Source of the DNA: Haplomitrium mnioides
Lineage: Eukaryota > Marchantiophyta > Haplomitriopsida > Calobryales
Direction of reading: 5' to 3'
NCBI GenBank assembly: GCA_049999725.1
Contig: JBNGIS010005756.1
Location: 39,797-76,930, forward strand
Length of the DNA stretch: 37,134 nt
A program made the translations under genes and the position numbers. The notes beneath the pieces are model-generated. The model searched no databases. It saw only the letters and a program-made list of their open reading frames with translations, and had not been told where the DNA came from. This document shows, in pieces, positions 28,993-37,134 of this stretch (its first letter is position 1; each line of letters starts with the position of its first letter).

Positions 28993-29850
28993 ATGGAAAA
29001 GCTCAACTTCAAACCATTGACCATAAATGGAAACGATTACCTCTCTTGGTCATTGAATGTTGTAGCTCACCTTGTCTTTAAGGGACTAGAGACAACTATT
29101 CTAGTGGATGAAGAGATCAATGCACAACAGAAAGGCATCACCTTACTGATCCTCTTAAACTCTAGTATTTTAATAAAAGAAATCCTCAAACTCGGTGGGA
29201 TCAACTAAAGAGTAGGTTTGATCATACAAAGACAATCCATTTGCCAAAGGCAAAACACGATTGGGTAAACTTAAGAGTTCAAGACTTCACTTCAATTTCT
29301 AAATACAATAATAAATTATTCAGAATTACCTCTTAACTCACTTTATATGGCAACTTGTTGATTATGAGGAGAAAATAGAGAAGACTCTATCAACATTCCA
29401 TCTGACCAACATGATTCTGCGAGCACAACATAGAAACTTGAGGTTCACATGATACTTAGAGTTGATAGCTCATATGCTACTTATTGAGAAGAATCAAGAA
29501 CTATTATTGAAGAACTCTAAAGTGACACCACCTGGCACATTGACCATATCTCAACCTCCTAAAAATTGTTATTTTGTACTTGCAATTCATAAATGCACTT
29601 TCAGCAGAAGAGCCAATTACACAAGTGGAAGACAAGCTTCTAAAAGGGGCAAATTCCCCACTACAGACTGAGGACAAGCGTTCAAGGGGAGAGGCAAAGG
29701 CCGAACTATACGTAGTTGTCCTTATATAAGAGGAAGCAGAGAAAGTAAACCTTCTACTAAGAATTGATCTGCACCAACTACAAGTCATCCTCCTACATCG
29801 GTTGTATGCCTCAGATGTGGAACACAGAGACAGACTCAAAATAGGTGTAG
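28993..29850 (+). pseudogene. copia gag with degraded zinc knuckle
   Basis: Begins at ATG 28993 and reads L-T-I-N-G-N-D-Y-L-S-W-S, typical of plant copia gag (DUF4219/UBN2 type). Later frames give F-D-H-T-K-T-I-H-L-P-K-A-K, W-V-N-L-R-V-Q-D-F and K-Y-N-N-K-L-F-R-I. A zinc knuckle lies at 29807-29848: C-L-R-C-G spaced to a final C, with glutamine where CCHC needs histidine. Several stops and shifts. Confidence 0.75.
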
Positions 29851-29926
29851 AATCCAAACACATCTGGTTTCTTTATACAACCTGAGTAAACAAAATGCTA
29901 TACAACCAGAGACTCATGTTACCTTT

Positions 29927-30148
29927 TTGGAAAAGGAGGAGACCTTGACTGATTACATTGAGAATGATATAGATCTGGTAGAAAACCATATGATAACCTG
30001 CAGCTCTGAGATCCTTCCTCTTGGAGACAACATAGCTTGCATCATTGATAGTGAAAGTACTCATACAATCTTGAAATGTAGATTGTACTTTTTACAAATT
30101 ACACCATCGAGTCGGCAAATGACGACAATCATAGGAAGTAATTCCTGA
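29927..30148 (+). pseudogene. copia protease fragment
   Basis: An open 73-codon frame includes A-C-I-I-D-S-E-S-T-H-T-I-L (D-S-E-S at 30047-30058). The aspartic protease motif is D-S-G; the glycine is mutated to glutamate. The frame stops shortly after, where the integrase should begin. Confidence 0.65.
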
Positions 30149-30930
30149 CTTATCTCACTTTTGAGTTTTTGGATGCCAAGTTCTTGTATCTATTATGAGT
30201 CCAAAATAGACTACAATGGGTCCTCAAAGAGAGAAAGGCATAAATGAAGGATATGACTCTCCTTTGATTATACATTATCTAGAACCATCCACAATGAATG
30301 TTTTTCAAGCCAGATTTGCGGATTGCAATTTCTAAGAGGGCATTTTTCCATCTTTATTTGAGGTACAAAATAAATTATCCTCAATGCCAAAAGAGTTACA
30401 ATGGGTGATATCATCCACTTTATAGATTGATCAAAGAACTATGCACTGTGAGGATGAAGTCAAGAGGTTGTTATGTTTAACTAAAACAATCAAAAAACTG
30501 CCAAACTCATTAAATGAGATTGCAAAGGTGACTAGATCACTCATACATGTTGAGAATGTCCTTGCACGTTTGCAAGAGTTGACAAAACCAGCATATAATC
30601 AACCATCAAGGGTAAAGAGAGGATGCCCTTTAGGTGCCAAAGACTCTCAACCTTGGCAAAGAGTTTCAACTCAGAGGATATTACCCTCTATAGATGTGCC
30701 ATCATCATCTTATGCACCTATACCTCAACTGATTATATCTCCTATAGAGATCCTACAGAATCAAGAAATTTCTATTTGCCATATGAATATTGGGACCATT
30801 TGGAAGAGAGAGAGTGTGTGAAAAAAGATGATCATTTATTATGTATGATTTTTCAAACTACTTTTGATATTCTTCTTGATTCAATGGCTGTTAAAGAGAC
30901 ACAAGACAGCCTTGATTGGCCAGAATGAGA
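30149..30930 (+). pseudogene. copia region C-terminal to integrase
   Basis: Reads V-F-G-C-Q-V-L-V, M-G-P-Q-R-E-R-G-I, Y-L-E-P, and V-F-Q-A-R-F-A-D-C-N-F, all typical of the segment after the integrase core. The GAG-pre-integrase zinc finger and D,D-35-E core are missing: protease passes directly to this part around 30148. The frame 30441-30821 is the linker to the reverse transcriptase. Confidence 0.65.
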
Positions 30931-31990
30931 AAAAACCATGAATTCAGAATTGGATTCTATGATATCAGCAAAGGAAAGTGTTTGAACTTGTTTTCCTCAC
31001 ACCTTCTAACACCCACATGATAGGTTATCAGTAAATATTTGTCAAAAATGTAATGCTAAAGGCAAAGCTATTAGATATAAGGCACGCCTTGTAGCCAAAG
31101 ACTATACATAGATGCTTGGGAGAGATTTTGATCTTACATATACCCCAATTATGGATGTCATCACTTACTGGTACGTAGTTGGCTTTTCCCTAGGACATAA
31201 GCTCATGATACATTAGATGGATGTAGTGATAGCATACCTTTATGGCACATTAGATACCTAGATTTATATGAGAGCACCTTTTGAACTAAATTCCCAAGAA
31301 TATCTATCATATTCAAGAGGAGCATGTCTCCAAGGGGAAACCTCAGAGCCATACATTTTCTTCCATACACCATACCATTATGAAGCCCAGTGGAGTGAGT
31401 ACTGAACGTGGACCTATAGTCTTTGTGATGAAGATATCAGTAAGTAGGCATTTAGCCCCTCTTGTGCATCAATCTATGCATGTGGCTAGGGATGGATATG
31501 CAGTCCAAATCATGAGATCTATATATGAAATTAAGCAAAGTGGCAAAATATGGCATCAGAGGTTTCAAGAAGAGATGTAGGCTATGGGTTTTCACTATGA
31601 AGACACTGCGCCATGTTTATTTATTAAACATGTCAATAATGAATTTATAGTTGTTGCCATATATGTTGATGATATTAATCTTTTTGGTCATGAATCCTTA
31701 CTTGAGCATACTATTACAATGTTTAAGAAAATTTCTGACATGAAGGATATTGGCCAGACCACTTATTGTTTAGGCCTTCAATTTGAGTACTTAGAAGATG
31801 GCATACTTTTGCATCAAAGTATAAATACCTAGAAGGTCCTCAAACAATTTAACATGGATAAATCTCATTGTGTTACATCTCCTATGGAGGTACATACATT
31901 GGATCACGATAAAGATATGTTGACAAGAAAAAAACTGAAAATGAGCCTCTACTTGGATCTGAGAAGCCTTATCTCTTAACCATTTGCGCT
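30931..31990 (+). pseudogene. copia reverse transcriptase fragment
   Basis: Blocks R-Y-K-A-R-L-V-A-K, D-L-T-Y-T-P-I-M-D, M-D-V-V-I-A-Y-L-Y-G, I-Y-E-I-K-Q-S-G, and the catalytic Y-V-D-D (31662-31673) followed by K-D-I-G-Q-T-T-Y-C-L-G-L-Q. The catalytic aspartates of YVDD are intact, but stops occur at many places, including TAG just before 31584. Confidence 0.8.
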
Positions 31991-31993
31991 CTT

Positions 31994-32323
31994 ATGTTTC
32001 TTACCAACCAAATTCATCTTGATATTTCCTTTGATGTGAACTTGCTTTCTAGACATAGTTCACAACCCACTATACAGTGTTGGAATGGGATCAAACGTAT
32101 CTTTCGATACTTACAAGGCATCATTGACATGGGACTTTATTACCCAAGACACACTACTAAGATCTTCACTAGCTGTGCTGATGTTGGATATCTATCTGAT
32201 CTAGAAAATGCAAAATTACAAACCAGCTATGTATTCCTATATGGCTCTACTGCTATATCTTGGAAGAGAACTAAGCAAACACTAACTTGTACTTCTTCTA
32301 ATCATTCAAAGATTGATGAATGA
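31994..32323 (+). pseudogene. copia RNase H fragment
   Basis: A 109-codon open frame with I-K-R-I-F-R-Y-L-Q-G, G-L-Y-Y, A-D-V-G-Y-L-S-D, and S-W-K-R-T-K-Q-T-L-T-C-T-S-S-N-H. It is cut right after S-N-H, before the final conserved region, by the deletion joining it to the LTR end. Confidence 0.75.
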
Positions 32324-32343
32324 CTTATTTTCTTCTTTTAACA

Positions 32344-32629
32344 TTTTCCAAATATCAAAATTCCTAAATGCAATAGATTTGTTGTTTGTAAAACGTGTGA
32401 AAAAGGTTAAATTGATCCAAGAGAAATCCATTTTGAAGTTTGACAAAGGTAAGAAACTGCTTTGGCTTTTGAAATCAAAGATTATCATGATGCTCTTTTT
32501 ATTTGTTGTCTAAATAGCTTCTTTAATTAACAAACTTTGAAGAGTTCAAGCTTGCAAAAATCAGTAGGTGAGAGTTGTTGCTCTAGAACTCACTAAAATC
32601 AAAGCTGGTCTTGGAGAAAGTGTTTTTCT
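32344..32629. other. AT-rich flank of the copia element
   Basis: No gene or repeat recognised. A 66-codon frame (32313-32513) spans the element boundary and is not supported by any motif. Confidence 0.4.
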
Positions 32630-33235
32630 TTGTGACCCTATACGTGCATAGGTTTTATTATTATTGATTTGAATCATAAACACTCATGAAGTCAAAATAA
32701 GCTTAGGAATTGTTGATGGACAAGCTTAGGAATTGTTGTTGTTGTTGTCCATCACTCTATGCACGTATAGGTTTTGTTATTGTTAGTTTGAATTCTAAGC
32801 ATGTCTAAAGTCAAAGCGAGCCTAAAAATTGTTTTTGTTGTTGTTTTTTGTGACCTTATGCACAGATAGGTTTTGCCATTGTTGCTTTTAATTAAAGACG
32901 CGGGTAGAGCAAGCCTAGGAATTGTTGTTGTTTTTGTGACCTTGTACGTACATAGATTTTGTTATTTTTTCTTTCAATCTTATGCATGCTTAGAGGCAAC
33001 ACAAACGTAGGAATTGTTGTTGTTGTTGTTGTTGTTTGTGACCCTACGTGGTTTGAATCCTAGGTGCATGTAGAGTCAAAGTGAGCCTATGAATTAATAA
33101 CATTGTTTGTGACCATGTGTGCATTTAGATTTGGCTATTGTTGTTTTGAGTCTTATGGACGTTTAGAGTCAAAACAAGCCTACAAATTGTTGTTTATCGG
33201 TATGACCATTTGCACTTGTAAGATTTGTTATTGTT
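32630..33235. repeat. About 115-bp tandem repeat with palindromic cores
   Basis: Five to six units, each with 'TTTGTGACCCTATGCACGTATAGGTTTTGTTATTGTTG', 'GAATCCTATGCATGCTTAGAGTCAAA' and 'AAGCCTAGGAATTG(TTG)n'. Each unit therefore holds two dyads of the ATGCRYGCAT type, the theme seen in the intronic arrays. Long (GTT)n runs lie near 32738 and 33015. Confidence 0.75.
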
Positions 33236-33245
33236 GGATGTTTAG

Positions 33246-33570
33246 GAGCAAGAGGAAGAAGCTCTAGTAGAATGTATACTTTGTAAACGTCAAGCAATAT
33301 ATGATGGAGCGACTAGGCCACAAGAAGGAACCATTTCACATCAAACAAGATACGTATACAAATTTGGCAACTTATATGATATGAAAACCAAAATGTTTAT
33401 TTGTGTTGTTGCAACACTCAGCCCAAAGAGCAGATCATTTTGGATTGCAAAAGTTCTCAAAGTTTTGTCATCTAATGAGGAATAACCTCCAAATCCAAAG
33501 CAAAAATGTGTTCAATGGTTTGCTTGTGAGGATGAGAATGCATTTTCTAGACAATACTTTCTAGAGTAAA
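33246..33570 (+). pseudogene. Unknown coding fragment
   Basis: After GTTTAG (possible 3' splice site) an open frame of about 79 codons runs to 33484, rich in charged residues: V-E-C-I-L-C-K-R-Q-A-I-Y-D, Y-V-Y-K-F-G-N-L-Y-D-M, F-I-C-V-V, S-F-W-I-A-K-V. Beyond the stop the same style continues (V-Q-W-F-A-C-E-D-E-N-A-F). It looks like a degraded exon of a real protein. I do not recognise it. It lies between two iteron arrays, so it may belong to the same amplified unit. Confidence 0.4.
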
Positions 33571-34199
33571 TAACATTTACAAAAGAAAAACAAAAATCCA
33601 AATTACATATCGATGTATATCTTACACAAAAAACTATATAAGGAAAACAACTCTAGCTACCATTAATCAAATCGATTTGAATATAAAAGACAAAAAGCAA
33701 TGATTCCTCAAGTGCTTAAAAGAGAATGAGTCAATGTAATCAACCATAAATGAGACCTTAAGAATCTTGATGAATCTTCTGAGATCGAATTCAAAGAAAT
33801 GGAGACCATCGACTGAAGCTATTTATGATTCTTTAAAGAAAAAATGTTTCTCTTCTCTATTATTTATAGTACACTTTCAACTTACATTGTATTTTAAGTT
33901 TATATATTTTGCAAACTATTTTCATTGAAGAAAATTTTGTTGTTGTTAAGATATATTTATATGCATGCTTGAACTTTTCACTATTAATCATTGCAATTTG
34001 ATTCTTATCATCTTTCAATGTAACTAAAACAAAAATAGTAATGTTTATTTTGTTTGTCAAACATTTTGTGATCCAAAATATTACTATATTCTTTCCTACT
34101 TGACTGTTGGCTCGAAGCATTTCATTGTTTGGATTATTTAATCATTTTCTATTGACATTTGGGATTGTTGAAGCCTCCACCCACCTAAACTAATGATTC
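33571..34199. other. AT-rich spacer
   Basis: No gene seen. The minus-strand frame 33860-34120 is lysine- and isoleucine-rich, as chance frames in AT-rich DNA are. Confidence 0.4.
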
Positions 34200-34760
34200 T
34201 TTTGTTGGCATTCACTTTGATGGAGAACTTGAAACCTTTTGTGTGCTTGGACTCTGATGTTGAACTTGGAGCCCCTTGTGTTTAGAGACTTTGATGCAAA
34301 ACTTTGAACCCTAAGTAAGTCTAGACTTTGTTGAAGAACTCAGAATCTTAAGCGTACATAAGATCTCATTTAGAACTTGGATATTTGTGCATGCATAGAC
34401 TTTGATGTGAAAGTCAAAACCTCTTATGCGCATATACTCTGATGTGGAACTCAGAACCCTTTGCACACATAGTCTTTGTTACGGAACTTCAAACCTTAAA
34501 TGCACATAGACTCTTTCAAAATCCTATGTGTGGAATAACGTTGATACAAAAATTGGATCTTTAAAAGCGCATAGACTCTAATGTGGAACTTGGAACCTTC
34601 TACTGCAAAGACTAAGATATATAACTTAGAACCTTTTGCACTTCTAGACTCTAATATAGAACTCAAAACCCTTTGCTAGAGTGGACTCTTATCTCAAACT
34701 TGGAACACTCTGGGTGATTGGACTCTGATGAAAATTTATAAACCCATTGCTTGCTTGGGT
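34200..34760. repeat. About 37-bp iteron array, second instance
   Basis: About fourteen units of the form GACTCTGATGTGGAACT / C-GGAACCCTTTGCACACATA, period about 37 bp, each with a degenerate TGCGCGCATA-type core. In this orientation it resembles the array at 36195-36545 ('GACTCTGAACAAGAAC', 'CCTATGCACGCATA'). Confidence 0.7.
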
Positions 34761-34995
34761 TGCTCTAGCCTACTTGATTTTGACTACTCACTCCTTTGCC
34801 CATATGAATTCTTGAATTTAATGCATCTTTGAATTGTTGAACGTTTTATAAACATGACTACTTAACCCCTTCACATGTATGGATTTTGAAGCAAAATTGA
34901 AGGCCCATTTCTTACCTAAACTTCAAAATAGAGCTCTCAGGCCCGACAAAGTTTGGGTTTTAAGGCTTTTGTGCCTTGAGACTCCGAACCAACAA

Positions 34996-35095
34996 NNNNN
35001 NNNNNNNNNNNNNNNNNNNNNNNNNNNNNNNNNNNNNNNNNNNNNNNNNNNNNNNNNNNNNNNNNNNNNNNNNNNNNNNNNNNNNNNNNNNNNNN
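34996..35095. other. Assembly gap (100 N)
   Basis: Exactly 100 N, unknown real length. Confidence 0.95.
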
Positions 35096-35479
35096 GTTCA
35101 TAGCAGTGACCATTTAACTCAAGTTTTCCTACGCATTCTCAAAATTTGGATGAAGTTCTCTCAAAATTCAAACTCCCTAATGTCGGCTCCTCATTATCAG
35201 ACACTTTCCAAATAATTAAACATCATAAAGTGATATACAATATCTTCTTTATGAACTCCTACCTCATTTTAATCACTTCACTTTTAAGATTCCGACAAGC
35301 CATTTCCTCATTTTCCGACTTTGCAAAGAAACTTACAAAGACTATTATAAAAAATTCAAATTTTCTCAAGTAAAATGGGGTGAAAAAGCCAAATCCATCA
35401 TTTCTTGTAGGTTTGCTCTCTTGTAGATACAAATGCAAGTTTGGAAGCAACAGTCCAACATCTAGTTTGAAAACGACAT

Positions 35480-35868
35480 GGACTTTTAAAAAGACTAGCC
35501 TTCGATAATCAAAAGGGTGATGTTGGCACAAATTATCAGAGTTTCTTAGAGCATTTTGCCATTTTCAACGAAAGAGTTATTGATAAGGAATTTATTGATT
35601 ACTTGATCGATTACAAATTAAAGAAATACTTCAAAAGTTGATTTGGAGAGAGAAAGTGTTGAATAGATCATGCGAGTGATTTGTGATGGAATTTCTCCGT
35701 TCTTTGATATAAATTATCTGCCTCCTCATAGAAAAGAGCTCAAAAGTAGAGATAAACAATGTGTATTGAGATTTACCCATTGTTGCATAAGTTTTTGGTT
35801 CCCCTATTATAGAAGCAAAAAATACGCAAAGAAAAGATCTAAGAAAACAGCCGCTACTTTGAACCAAG
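35480..35868 (+). pseudogene. Unknown coding-like fragments next to the right inverted-repeat end
   Basis: A frame of about 53 codons (35483-35642) reads R-L-A-F-D-N-Q-K-G-D-V-G and E-R-V-I-D-K-E-F-I-D-Y-L-I-D-Y-K, and another open frame follows at 35670-35868 (P-P-H-R-K-E-L-K-S-R-D-K, then F-R/T-H-C-C). Amino-acid usage is that of a protein, not of random AT-rich DNA. No family recognised. The end of the A/D inverted repeat lies immediately right of it. Confidence 0.3.
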
Positions 35869-35885
35869 AACCGCTACTAAGTTCC

Positions 35886-35985
35886 NNNNNNNNNNNNNNN
35901 NNNNNNNNNNNNNNNNNNNNNNNNNNNNNNNNNNNNNNNNNNNNNNNNNNNNNNNNNNNNNNNNNNNNNNNNNNNNNNNNNNNNN
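35886..35985. other. Assembly gap (100 N)
   Basis: Exactly 100 N, at the same place in the 3' flank of D as the gap 4360-4459 in A. Confidence 0.95.
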
Positions 35986-36194
35986 TTTTCATTTAGATTA
36001 TATTTCAAATATTTATTTTAGAAATAAAACCTTAAAAACAAACATTTTGGTTATTCGAATATTTTGAAAAAACTTGACACTACTGTGAATAAATTAAATT
36101 CAACAAAAAGGAAATAAAATATATATCTTTCGATAGAAAAAAAGTACAAGAAAACGTAAATGTCTATTCGGGAAAGGACTTTAAACTTGACTTT

Positions 36195-36545
36195 GAGCAT
36201 CGTAGCCAACAAAGTCTATGCAAGCATAGACTCCAAACCAGAGTCGTAAAGCCTATGCACGCATAGACTCTGAATAAGAATCCTAAATCCTTTGCGTGCT
36301 TTGACTCTGAACAAGAACAACAAAGCCATGCACGCATGGACTTTCAACTAGAATCCTACAGCCAAAACATGCCAAGTATCTAAAGAAGAACCCTGTAGCC
36401 TATGCAAGCATAGACATTGAACAAGAACCCTTTTACCAACGGGTGCAGGGACTCTGAACAACAACCGCACAGCCTAAGCGCACAGAGAAACCGAACAAGA
36501 ACTACAAAGCCTTAATACGCAAAGACACTAAACAATGTGCAAAGA
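36195..36545. repeat. About 37-bp iteron array in 3' flank of copy D
   Basis: About nine units, e.g. AAAGTCTATGCAAGCATAGACTC, CCTATGCACGCATAGACTCTG, CCATGCACGCATGGACTTTC, alternating with AACAAGAACCCTAAAG. The inverted counterpart of 3880-4225. Confidence 0.8.
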
Positions 36546-36714
36546 CTCCACATTATTGTGAGATTAGAAATTGAGTTCAAACCATTCTTGGACTATCAAA
36601 AGGGTCAACTTATTCTTAGGTGAAATAAATTGAATCTTGATGAAAAAGACTTGTAGTACATTGAAAAAACAACAAGATGAAACTTTTGCAAAAAAAGATT
36701 TGGAAAAAATAAAT

Positions 36715-36720
36715 TTTATT
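36715..36720 (-). promoter_or_regulatory. Polyadenylation signal of copy D
   Basis: AATAAA on the minus strand, about 28 bp after the stop codon (complement of 36748-36750). Confidence 0.6.
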
Positions 36721-36747
36721 ATTGCTACAAATTGTACAAACACGTCC

Positions 36748-37134
36748 TCAGGCTCTATCCTCTTCCGGAGGAACTGTCTCATCTAAATCTACTGGCTGAG
36801 CATCTGCAGCCGCTAGAGAATCCTGACGAGACTTTCCAGTCCTCGATATCACTACAGAGTCACCAGAAGCACCTGCAGTACCAGGAGGAACAGGTTCCTT
36901 GTGGTATGCAAAAACTATTTGTGACTCAGTCACATCGGATGGCAAGGAAGCCATCTCCAAAACCCTCTAAGGAATATAGATAGACTGACATCTATCATAT
37001 TCCACGGCGATGCAATTTTGCATCAGCTTAAGAGCACAGACAAGGCCTGTGCCAGACCCAAAGCAAAGATCAAGGATCCAATCTTGCTCTATTGAGAGAT
37101 GGTCAGTGAAAAAGTTATACAAAGCCTGCGGTTT
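36748..37134 (-). pseudogene. ParB-like/DNA amino-methyltransferase gene, copy D (exon 4 only; runs off the window)
   Basis: This is the cleanest copy of the C-terminal methyltransferase part. From the window edge it reads P-Q-A-L-Y-N-F-F, S-I-E-Q-D-W-I-L-D-L-C-F-G-S-G-T-G-L-V (canonical FGSGTG motif I, about 37040-37070), C-I-A-V-E-Y-D-R, then the S-Q-I-V-F-A-Y-H-K-E-P tail, a Gly/Ser/Thr-rich stretch and an acidic end closing with TGA at 36748-36750. Only one nonsense codon is visible (TAG in place of CAA after Y-I-P, near 36968). Where copy A has TAG before motif I, D has CAA. So D is younger or less decayed, and a functional relative may exist elsewhere in the genome. Confidence 0.75.

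Larger units (their letters stand above)
27205..32343 (+). mobile_element. Degenerate Ty1/copia retrotransposon
   Basis: A short LTR (27205-27450) precedes gag, a zinc knuckle, protease, the region C-terminal to integrase, reverse transcriptase and RNase H, in copia order. Frames are broken by many stops. The integrase core is deleted, and the 3' LTR is reduced to its last ~27 bp (about 32317-32343, TTATTTTCTTCTTTTAACA), fused to the RNase H frame. Possible 5-bp duplications flank it (TTTTT before 27205, TTTTC after 32343), too simple to be convincing. Confidence 0.8.
35847..37134 (-). repeat. Right arm of the large inverted repeat (copy D exon 4 and 3' flank)
   Basis: Similar to the reverse complement of 3303-4493 over exon 4, polyadenylation site, 37-bp array, tail and the AAAGTAGCGGCTG end motif. 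Similarity stops at about 35847/4493. A short direct repeat (AGTAGCGGTTC...AAAGTAGCGGCTG) sits at the very end in this copy. Confidence 0.7.

Noticed and set aside
27200-32348. Target-site duplication of the copia element (TTTTT / TTTTC)
   Set aside because: Homopolymer-like and not identical; too weak to count as evidence.

Overview
The window looks like repeat-dominated nuclear DNA of a land plant. It is AT-rich, with GT-AG introns, AATAAA polyadenylation signals, four 100-N assembly gaps, Ty1/copia and other LTR retrotransposon remains, and fragments of eukaryotic or plant-specific genes (PYR/PYL abscisic-acid receptor, mitochondrial bL28, MCM2, EF-2, a TTC7/NPG-like TPR protein). I found no intact host gene. 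Every protein-coding segment I recognise is decayed. I cannot name the species.

The most unusual content is four copies (A, B, C, D) of one intron-containing gene. It encodes an unrecognised N-terminal domain, a basic linker, a ParB-like domain, a second unrecognised region and a split beta-class amino-methyltransferase (motif IV before motif I, as in the N6_N4_Mtase family). Copy A (1-3689, +) enters from the left edge. Copy B (6034-9976, +) follows in tandem. Copy C (16757-12950, -) is inverted relative to B. Copy D (37134-36748, -) enters from the right edge and keeps the cleanest SAM-binding motif. Intron positions agree between copies, so they spread as DNA and not through spliced RNA. 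Introns 1 and 2 of A, B and C are filled with short iterons built on the palindrome CATGCGCGCATG, and related arrays with longer periods lie in the flanks (3880-4225, 32630-33235, 34200-34760, 36195-36545). B and C also share a small conserved ORF about 1.1-1.3 kb upstream of the gene. A and D share their 3' flank down to one common end point, beside an assembly gap in both. The pattern suggests a mobile or amplified unit: a ParB/methyltransferase gene travelling with its own palindromic repeats.

Between copy C and the copia element (18.38-26.91 kb) are two tandem, minus-strand, non-autonomous LTR retrotransposon units. They share an LTR (23272-24116), a primer-binding site complementary to tRNA-Asp and a leader of about 228 bp, but carry different cargo: unit 1 has PYL fused to bL28m, unit 2 has EF-2, MCM2 and TTC7/NPG-like fragments. 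The cargo is in the sense orientation of the retroelement and appears derived from spliced RNA.

27205-32343 is a degenerate Ty1/copia element on the + strand (short LTR, gag, protease, RT, RNase H) that has lost the integrase core and nearly all of its 3' LTR. The remainder (4.7-6.0, 10.0-12.9, 32.3-35.9 kb) is AT-rich spacer with diverged iterons and a few coding-like scraps I cannot identify.
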